Below, in pieces: positions 6,407 through 11,230 of a stretch of DNA of 11,230 nt. The notes below the pieces were generated by a model, which did not search any database, was not told the DNA's origin, and was given only the letters and a program-made list of their open reading frames with translations. Position 1 is the first letter of the stretch. The number at the start of each line of letters is the position of its first letter. The DNA lies in the NCBI GenBank assembly GCA_021831005.1, contig JAKBNO010000056.1, positions 1-11,230 on the forward strand, given 5' to 3'. A program made the translations under genes and the position numbers. This DNA is from Thermoplasmata archaeon (GTDB taxonomy: Archaea; Thermoplasmatota; Thermoplasmata; Thermoplasmatales; GCA-001856825).

Positions 6407-7016
6407 GATCTCTCCAGTACTTGCAATCTCTTTTCAGGCTGCACAAGTCACACAAGGGAGTGATTGGTTTGCAAATCTTCTTGCCAAATTCCACAAAGTA
6501 AGAGTTTACCTCGTTCCACCTTTGCTTTGGTATTCTTTTCTTGAGAATCAACTCCGTGTCTTCAGGTTTTTCAGAAGTCGAGAGTCCCAGCCGGAATGAA
6601 ATTCGCTGGACGTGGGTATCGACAGCCAGTCCATCCTTACCAACTCCCTCCGAAAGAACTATGTTTGCAACCTTTCGTCCAACTCCCTGCAGTTCCAAAA
6701 GTTCTTCCATGCTATCCGGAACCCTTCCATGGAATTTTCTTATAATCATCTTTGAAGTTTCGACTATGTCTACTGCCTTATTCTTGTAGAATCCAACTGG
6801 TTTTATCAAACCCTCAACGACAGCGGGAGAAGCTCTGGAGAGTTTTTCAATCGACGGGAATCTGCAAAAGAGTCTAAGACTGGCCCTGTCCGTGACCTCG
6901 TCCTTTGTCCTCGTAGACATAATTCCAGTTATCAGTATCCTGAATGCATCATCCCAGATCGCAATGTGGGGATCGACCATCTTCTCTATCCTATCAAGAA
7001 TGAGGTTGGCATTCAT
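6390..7016 (-). CDS. nth: Endonuclease III (DNA glycosylase/AP lyase)
   Basis: This enzyme removes oxidised pyrimidines from DNA and nicks the abasic site (base excision repair). The 208-residue product has the helix-hairpin-helix LQGVGRKVANIVL (109-121) containing the catalytic Lys115. The catalytic Asp133 is in VDTHVQR. A C-terminal 4Fe-4S loop has the exact family spacing, Cys182-x6-Cys189-x2-Cys192-x5-Cys198. Length is normal. The ATG at 7016 lies about 25-34 bases from an A/T-rich TATA element on the minus strand. It is first in an nth-nob1 operon and divergent from the universal stress gene, with only 84 bases between starts. Nothing is missing from the active site. Confidence 0.95.
   Translation of the reverse strand: MNANLILDRIEKMVDPHIAIWDDAFRILITGIMSTRTKDEVTDRASLRLFCRFPSIEKLSRASPAVVEGLIKPVGFYKNKAVDIVETSKMIIRKFHGRVPDSMEELLELQGVGRKVANIVLSEGVGKDGLAVDTHVQRISFRLGLSTSEKPEDTELILKKRIPKQRWNEVNSYFVEFGKKICKPITPLCDLCSLKRDCKYWRDHENSR
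6407..6415 (-). promoter_or_regulatory. Shine-Dalgarno site of nob1
   Basis: GGAGAGATC on the minus strand ends directly before the nob1 ATG, with the GGAG core five bases away. It lies within the end of nth and allows translation of nob1 from the shared mRNA. Confidence 0.6.
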
Positions 7017-7040
7017 CTTTGAGTCAAATCAGTCGTTGGT

Positions 7041-7050
7041 ATTATAATAT
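7041..7050 (-). promoter_or_regulatory. Promoter of the nth-nob1 operon
   Basis: The minus strand reads ATATTATAAT, 25-34 bases before the nth ATG. This fits transcription starting within a few bases of the start codon. No Shine-Dalgarno is visible before nth. Confidence 0.5.
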
Positions 7051-7070
7051 TTCAGGATGATCAGGACACA

Positions 7071-7079
7071 TTTTATATG
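7071..7079 (+). promoter_or_regulatory. Promoter of the universal stress protein gene
   Basis: TTTTATATG lies 22-30 bases before ATG 7101. An earlier in-frame ATG at 7077 is part of this TATA element, so it is unlikely to be transcribed. This decides the start at 7101. Confidence 0.6.
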
Positions 7080-7100
7080 TCATGTAATCATTATTCAAGC

Positions 7101-7571
7101 ATGGATCAAAAGACGAGAGGCATACTGCCTTTGTCCAAGATTCTGGTCGCAATAGATGGTACCAAGCCCTCTATGAGAGCGCTTGATATGGGAATAAGCC
7201 TGGCAAAGGTCCAATCTGGCTTGGAAGTGGAAATAGTGATGGTGGTCCCTTATCCAGTTCAATACGTGACCGGAGAAAACCCGACAGGTGATTTGACTAT
7301 TGTTGAAAGACTTGCGACCCTAAAAGAGGGAGGACAAACCATACTAAATCATGCCAAGGATTATTCCGTCTCCAATGGAGTAATGAAGCTCAAGACATAT
7401 CTCAAGCAGGGAGATCCTGCGAGAGAAATTCTTGACCTTGCTAAAGTCACAGATCCGGACCTCATTGTCATAGGGAACAGAAAGAGGGGATTCCTGAGAG
7501 GAGTATTCCTAGGCTCCGTGAGCCAAAGGGTAGCTGCAAACTCAGAGTGCGCAGTCCTGATCGTGAAATAA
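7101..7571 (+). CDS. Universal stress protein (UspA family)
   Basis: The 156-residue single-domain protein has the Usp alpha/beta fold signatures: KILVAIDGTKPSMRALDMG (13-31) at the first strand and helix, GDPAREILDLA (104-114), DLIVIG (120-125) and GSVSQRV (138-144). ATP-binding members use G-2x-G-9x-G(S/T). Here the pattern begins at Gly125 and ends at Gly138-Ser139, but the middle glycine position (128) is lysine, so nucleotide binding is uncertain. Usp proteins are small cytoplasmic stress or nucleotide-responsive dimers with no single known reaction. ATG 7101 is preferred over 7077 because the earlier ATG is inside the TATA box. The gene has its own leaderless promoter and is followed by another one, so it is probably monocistronic. 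Confidence 0.88.
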   Translation: MDQKTRGILPLSKILVAIDGTKPSMRALDMGISLAKVQSGLEVEIVMVVPYPVQYVTGENPTGDLTIVERLATLKEGGQTILNHAKDYSVSNGVMKLKTYLKQGDPAREILDLAKVTDPDLIVIGNRKRGFLRGVFLGSVSQRVAANSECAVLIVK

Positions 7572-7572
7572 A

Positions 7573-7581
7573 TTTTTATTA
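7573..7581 (+). promoter_or_regulatory. Promoter of the small Sm-like gene (and possible uspA terminator)
   Basis: TTTTTATTA begins one base after the universal stress stop and ends 20 bases before ATG 7601. It is TATA-like at an acceptable distance for a leaderless start. Its five T residues could also end the upstream transcript. The distance is a little short, so confidence is moderate. Confidence 0.4.
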
Positions 7582-7600
7582 CCCCGAACTATCAGATGAC

Positions 7601-7846
7601 ATGAAAGAGTTTCCGAATTTCAGCCTGAAGGAAGGTTCCAAAGTGAAGATATATCTGAGGTCGGGAAACGAGATAAAGGCGCTTGAAGGAGAATTTAAGG
7701 GGTTATCCGATACATTCCAGCCACTCCTTTACCTGGCAGACAAGGACAAGAACTACCTCATAAATATGATAGACATAATATACATAGAGACAAATGACAA
7801 ATTGGAAGTAATAGAGAGGGAAAAGAAAGCAGATTACGTCTCCTAG
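7601..7846 (+). CDS. Small Sm/Lsm-like beta-barrel protein, function unknown
   Basis: This 81-residue protein is not one I can name. Residues 13-63 follow the strand pattern of a small SH3/Sm-type barrel: VKIYLRSGNEI, then LEGEFKGLSD, then LLYLAD, then NYLINMIDIIYI. The order (a chain with L-x-S-G, a G-x-F-x-G turn, a final I-x-x-I-x-Y-I strand) recalls Lsm RNA-binding proteins, although the classical Sm1/Sm2 residues are only partly present. A charged tail (EREKKADYVS) follows. I chose ATG 7601 because an upstream TATA-like element lies 20-28 bases away. The longer frame from 7547 would run back into the universal stress gene. Its neighbour downstream is RNase H-like, which makes a nucleic-acid role reasonable but unproven. 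Confidence 0.6.
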   Translation: MKEFPNFSLKEGSKVKIYLRSGNEIKALEGEFKGLSDTFQPLLYLADKDKNYLINMIDIIYIETNDKLEVIEREKKADYVS

Positions 7847-7881
7847 GATACCCCGGGGTGCTGCAAATAAATACCAACGGA

Positions 7882-7893
7882 AAATATTTTTAA
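7882..7893 (+). promoter_or_regulatory. Promoter of the RNase H-like gene
   Basis: AAATATTTTTAA ends 20 bases before the TTG at 7914, with TATTTTTAA at about -29 to -21. This distance suits the TTG at 7914 better than the TTG at 7908 or the ATG at 7929. Its T-run may also terminate the preceding transcript. Confidence 0.45.
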
Positions 7894-7913
7894 CCATTTG
7901 CCATGTATTGTCG

Positions 7914-8492
7914 TTGAAGCTAGGAGTCATGGCAAAGGATTTCAGGGTTTATAACAGACTACTGACTCTGCTCAAGGGCATGAATGAGCCCTTCATATCT
8001 CTGCGACCTGAAGACAATTTCACCGGATTCGACGTCGTTTTCACAGACATGGAGCTCAGGGGAAGAAACGTGTTCCAAACGAAAGGGGTAGATGAATTCA
8101 GGTTGAAACAGCTGGTTCGTTCAAAGAACTCTGGAAAAATAGTTGTTGGCATAGACCCGGGTCCTACCCCAGGGGTTGCAACGCTGGCAAATAATGTGGT
8201 CATCGACAAGCGCAGCATCTACGACGTCGGGGAGATAAGAGACTACGTTTTCAAGGTCCGAAGGGAGTGCGAGTACAGCAGCTTTTTGATTAAGGTAGGA
8301 AACGGGGACAGGAGATACAGGAACCAGATCATACGGAGCTTGGTGGATTTCAGATTGCAGATAGTTGATGAGAGCGGAAGTTCTAGGACGATAAAGAGGG
8401 GAGAGGATTTTGGTTCCGCGATAAACATTGCCCTCAGCGACGATATCCTCTCTGATCACTTCTTCCACTTGGGTCTTCTCTTACGTGCGTAG
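7914..8492 (+). CDS. Archaeal protein with RNase H/RuvC-like fold, function unknown
   Basis: From TTG 7914 the product has 192 residues. The middle carries KIVVGIDPGPTPGVATL (75-91), the first strand-turn-strand of RNase H-fold nucleases such as RuvC and YqgF, with Asp81 as the probable first metal ligand. Acidic residues later, Asp152-Glu153 and Glu164-Asp165 (in KRGEDFGSAINIAL), could complete a site. A basic KVGNGDRRYRNQIIR (127-141) may bind nucleic acid. The N-terminal 60 residues (KLGVMAKDFRVYNRLLTLL onward) look like a separate small alpha/beta domain. TTG 7914 fits the promoter distance and gives a clean N-terminus; 7908 and 7929 are alternatives. The last 37 bases overlap the convergent surface-protein gene. 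The fold is likely; the substrate is unknown. Confidence 0.65.
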   Translation: MKLGVMAKDFRVYNRLLTLLKGMNEPFISLRPEDNFTGFDVVFTDMELRGRNVFQTKGVDEFRLKQLVRSKNSGKIVVGIDPGPTPGVATLANNVVIDKRSIYDVGEIRDYVFKVRRECEYSSFLIKVGNGDRRYRNQIIRSLVDFRLQIVDESGSSRTIKRGEDFGSAINIALSDDILSDHFFHLGLLLRA

Positions 8493-9223
8493 TAGCTTGC
8501 GATGAAGAGAACTGCGATGATGATTGCGAAGAAAGCGACGATCCCGATGTAGATGTAAATCGCGTATGGGTTCCCCGATTGGATCTGGAACGTATAGGAG
8601 TTTCCGTTCTGAAGATTTGCTATGCTGTTGTTGAGAATGATAGAAACGGTATAGACCCCAGTAGGGAGCTCTCCCGATACCCAGTCGTATGAAACGTTCT
8701 TCGTGGCGTGGCTGGAAACGTTCACCAATTCACTCCCTACATATTTCCCGTTGACATTGAATGTCACGTTGATCGCAGTCAGGTTGAAGTCGGAAGTGTT
8801 GTTGATGGTTGCTTTTAGTGTTGTGTATTGCTTTACTGTGACTTTCGATGTCGTGTTGTAAACGAAGGTCTGTCCGTTTGTCATGTAACCTGTAACCTGG
8901 AAAAGGAGCCTCATCGTCGTTTCAACCGAAGGTGCAGTGACATTGAAAACTGTAGGACCAGCCCTGATGTCGGTCCTGTACGTGGGAGATATGGGGGATG
9001 CACCCGTCAGGTTGTACCCGGAGATGATCATCGTTATCGAGTAGTTCTTGAAGATCTGCTGCACGTTAATGCTATAACTGAAGTTTGAGCTGATTGCAAC
9101 AGTTGAAGGACCTGTGACTGTCACTGGACCTGTTGTGGTCTGATTGGTGGCATTCGCACCCACGGCTAGTACTGAACCAGCAATAAGAGCGATAATTATC
9201 AGGCTCACAATGAGTGTTCTCAC
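8456..9223 (-). CDS. Secreted, membrane-anchored surface protein with CARDB-like domain
   Basis: The 255-residue protein has a signal peptide (1 to about 25, MRTLIVSLIIIALIAGSVLA then VGANA). A Ser/Thr/Asn-rich outer part follows, with about a dozen NxS/T sequons, suited to N-glycosylation. A single C-terminal membrane helix (about 220-244) is followed by a basic cytoplasmic tail (ARKRRPKWKK). Residues about 133-200, with INVTFNVNGKYVGSELVNV and a final LPTGVYTVSIIL, resemble a CARDB-type beta-sandwich. The GTG start overlaps the upstream stop (GTGA), with a strong GGAGG seven to eight bases before it, so it is translated from the same mRNA as the larger surface protein. Shared topology and the tight overlap suggest the two proteins work together at the cell surface. 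I cannot name a function. The start is secure. Confidence 0.75.
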   Translation of the reverse strand: MRTLIVSLIIIALIAGSVLAVGANATNQTTTGPVTVTGPSTVAISSNFSYSINVQQIFKNYSITMIISGYNLTGASPISPTYRTDIRAGPTVFNVTAPSVETTMRLLFQVTGYMTNGQTFVYNTTSKVTVKQYTTLKATINNTSDFNLTAINVTFNVNGKYVGSELVNVSSHATKNVSYDWVSGELPTGVYTVSIILNNSIANLQNGNSYTFQIQSGNPYAIYIYIGIVAFFAIIIAVLFIASYYARKRRPKWKK

Positions 9224-11230
9224 GATCTGAACCTCCTTCTGAATATCAACATTACCGCTACCATTGCGAACACGATGAAGGCCGAGAAAGCGTAGATGTA
9301 ATAGTCTTGGGTGAGGTGAGAGTATGGGGAAAGGTCGTGCCCGGTTCCGGTCCCGGTGCTCAACTTCAGCTGCGGAGTCGCAAGCGTGACTGTGACGATC
9401 TTTGTGGTGTTTCCATAGCTTATAAGCACGGAAATTTCCTGACCAACCAGTGATTTTCCCGAGGTAGAATTGATGAAGATGTACGTCGTGGTGTTTCTGC
9501 CTGATGCAACGTAAGTGGTGAAGTTTCCAGAATTGTTGAAGGTCGCCGTTATGCCATTCGAGGTCAACAGTCCTTGATTGAGGATCGATGCATTGATTGT
9601 GGTCAGTACATTGCCTGTGTTGTATATCGTCAGAGGGATCTCCAGCACATTTCCAACGACCTTGCCGGTACTGTTGCTCAACTTGGCAGTTATGTCCTGA
9701 ACCTTATTTACCGTGAGATTGACTTGGACATTCTGGAACGTGTTTCCGAAATAGACCCTAACATCGACACTCTGTGAGCCGGCAGTCTCACCAGATGGAA
9801 CCTTGATCGTTACGTTGGTCTCCCCTGAAGTGTTCGGCAGCAGCGTTATTGCATTGCCGCTTACGTAGAATGTCGACGAATTACCGATCGTGAATTTCAA
9901 GGGGACATTTGCGTGGCTCGTTATTAGGAGCGGGAAGGTATAAGACTGGCCCGCAGAGAGAAGCGGTTCACCCGATTCCGCAAAGAACGATGCCTTCTCA
10001 ACCAGGTTTAGCTTGAATGCTAGTGTGGCAGAGCTTACCCCCGACACTTTTACATTCTGGTTGATCGAATAGTTGTCCAGATACCCGTAGTACGAATAGA
10101 CCGTGGTGGCACTGAATGTGTAAGTGCCGTTTGGCAGATTTATGATTCCCGATGAATGGAGATAATAAGGTGCATCGCTCTTGATCGAAACCATCCCGGA
10201 ATATGATGAATTGTTCAGGTATGTTCCATAGTTAAGGGGATACGCCTTATGCAGGGCCATATTCATATTCAGGCCATTGCTCGTGAGATCGAATCCGCCG
10301 AAATATGCGAGATTGCCGGAGGTCACGTAGATGGAGTAGTTCCCGCGGGGTAATGATATCGTTCCCGAACCCACCATTCCTGTCACGTTCTTTGGTCCCT
10401 GGATGTAATATGTTCCGGCGTTGAGTGTTGAGCCACCGTAAGTAAAGTTCATAGAAACGTTGGAAAGCGCTTCAACAAGTTTACCCGTTAGTGTGATTGA
10501 TTGTGGGGAAGAAATGTAACTTGTAGTGGAGGCATAATATATGTAAGAAGTGTTGAAGTTCTTTTCAATGGTAAAGGAATAAGTTCCTTTTGGCAGAAGA
10601 ATAGAGCTCCCCCAGCTCACATTTCCTGACGAAGAACCTATGGTGATGTTACCCGACGGAGAAGCAGAAAGGGTGACGTTGTAGGCCGTCTTAAAATTCA
10701 GTGAGACGTTCGTGTCTTTCGTTAGGTATATCTTTTCGAGTGCTGCAGTTGTTCCGCTATAAGCATAGATCGTATAGGTACCTACCGGCAGTGTGGTGTT
10801 CAGCGTTGTGGATACGAGAGTACCGTTACTGAAGACATAGACCTCCTGGACCGGGTCGACATTCAGTCTGGCCATCACGGTCAGGTTAGTGTTGAAGCCC
10901 TGAGGCGAAGCCCCAGGACCAACCCTAATGATATTCTGGGAGGAGGTGACGCTCGTCCCCGGATGAGAGAAAGTCATGAAATAGTTTCCGGGCAACATTG
11001 TGCGGTTGAAGTAGTGAGTGCCCGTAATCACGTAGTCTTGTGTGCCATTCAGATAGAGATTGATTGGAACGCTTCCGGAGTACGACGCGTAGACAGAAAC
11101 ATTTACGGGCAGAGCCTGAAGTTCAATATTGGTGGGTGAAGATGACTGTACGGTATAACCAGGAGAAATGAAGCTGGTGCTGCTCAAACTCGCTCCATCA
11201 TAGAGGTATATTGAGTACGAACCGTTGGAT
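9220..11230 (-). CDS. Large repeat-bearing surface glycoprotein (N-terminus beyond window edge)
   Basis: The minus frame stays open through base 11230, so the true start and any signal peptide lie to the right; a TTG at 11187 is only an internal codon. Numbering from that codon, 655 residues are visible. Short hairpin motifs of the form LP-x-G-[TN]-Y (near 65, 133, 198, 279 and 351, plus NGSYSIYLY just upstream) recur every 65-80 residues, as in PEGA-like beta-repeats. Two Ig/NEW3-like domains follow (about 405-495 and 498-602), then a hinge rich in Thr, Gly and Ser, one membrane helix (about 629-648) and a basic tail (RRRFRS). More than 25 NxS/T sequons and the absence of cysteine suggest an exposed, glycosylated wall or S-layer-associated protein. 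It overlaps the next gene by four bases, so both belong to one operon. Function is inferred only from architecture. Confidence 0.75.
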   Translation of the reverse strand, partial: SNGSYSIYLYDGASLSSTSFISPGYTVQSSSPTNIELQALPVNVSVYASYSGSVPINLYLNGTQDYVITGTHYFNRTMLPGNYFMTFSHPGTSVTSSQNIIRVGPGASPQGFNTNLTVMARLNVDPVQEVYVFSNGTLVSTTLNTTLPVGTYTIYAYSGTTAALEKIYLTKDTNVSLNFKTAYNVTLSASPSGNITIGSSSGNVSWGSSILLPKGTYSFTIEKNFNTSYIYYASTTSYISSPQSITLTGKLVEALSNVSMNFTYGGSTLNAGTYYIQGPKNVTGMVGSGTISLPRGNYSIYVTSGNLAYFGGFDLTSNGLNMNMALHKAYPLNYGTYLNNSSYSGMVSIKSDAPYYLHSSGIINLPNGTYTFSATTVYSYYGYLDNYSINQNVKVSGVSSATLAFKLNLVEKASFFAESGEPLLSAGQSYTFPLLITSHANVPLKFTIGNSSTFYVSGNAITLLPNTSGETNVTIKVPSGETAGSQSVDVRVYFGNTFQNVQVNLTVNKVQDITAKLSNSTGKVVGNVLEIPLTIYNTGNVLTTINASILNQGLLTSNGITATFNNSGNFTTYVASGRNTTTYIFINSTSGKSLVGQEISVLISYGNTTKIVTVTLATPQLKLSTGTGTGHDLSPYSHLTQDYYIYAFSAFIVFAMVAVMLIFRRRFRS
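9232..9236 (-). promoter_or_regulatory. Shine-Dalgarno site of the smaller surface-protein gene
   Basis: GGAGG on the minus strand lies eight bases before the GTG at 9223. It sits inside the last codons of the larger gene and decides the GTG start. It is the strongest ribosome binding site in the window. Confidence 0.7.

Noticed and set aside
7077..7100. Earlier ATG for the universal stress protein
   Set aside because: The ATG forms part of the TATA element TTTTATATG, so it should not be in the mRNA.
7547..7600. Longer N-terminus for the Sm-like protein starting at 7547
   Set aside because: It would overlap the end of the universal stress gene and place the start upstream of the only TATA-like element. 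The added residues do not fit the barrel.
9214..9777. Short plus-strand frames over the surface-protein genes
   Set aside because: They are antisense to a continuous minus frame with clear repeats and membrane anchors, and show no domain of their own.

Overview
The window looks like a compact piece of a euryarchaeal genome, most likely from the Thermoplasmata. Marker proteins are archaeal: a LeuRS with archaeal/eukaryotic-type motifs, pyruvoyl-dependent arginine decarboxylase, the tRNA-splicing endonuclease EndA and the rRNA 3'-end nuclease Nob1. Seven genes have an A/T-rich TATA-like element 21-34 bases before the start codon, so their mRNAs probably begin at or very near it (leaderless). 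The genes that follow another gene in a transcript instead tend to carry Shine-Dalgarno sequences (GGTGATC, GGAGAGATC, GGAGG). The lineage is inferred from gene content and promoter style, not from a tree. Layout: 1-2433 (minus) holds most of leuS, cut by the left edge. It is the second gene of a pdaD-leuS transcript whose promoter sits near 3009-3020. Divergently, 3168-4513 (plus) encodes a DtxR-family regulator and an overlapping NicO/RcnA-like membrane protein, with a near-perfect palindromic operator between TATA box and start. 4514-4712 is an A-rich spacer with no supported gene. 4713-5934 (plus) encodes a degenerate small GTPase and the tRNA-intron endonuclease EndA. 5915-7016 (minus) is an nth-nob1 pair (DNA repair glycosylase and rRNA nuclease), convergent with and slightly overlapping endA. 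7101-8492 (plus) encodes a universal stress protein, an 81-residue Sm-like small protein and an RNase H-like protein, each with its own leaderless promoter signal. 8456-11230 (minus) encodes two secreted, probably N-glycosylated, membrane-anchored surface proteins; the larger, repeat-bearing one is cut by the right edge. How the genes work together: much of the window is housekeeping (tRNA charging, agmatine synthesis, tRNA splicing, 16S rRNA maturation, base excision repair). The least ordinary parts are the metal-regulator/permease pair with a tandem operator and an altered metal site, the GTPase-like protein with broken G3/G4 motifs coupled to endA, the Sm-like and RNase H-like pair, and the two-gene surface-protein operon. 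I see no rRNA or tRNA gene, CRISPR array, insertion sequence or integrated element.
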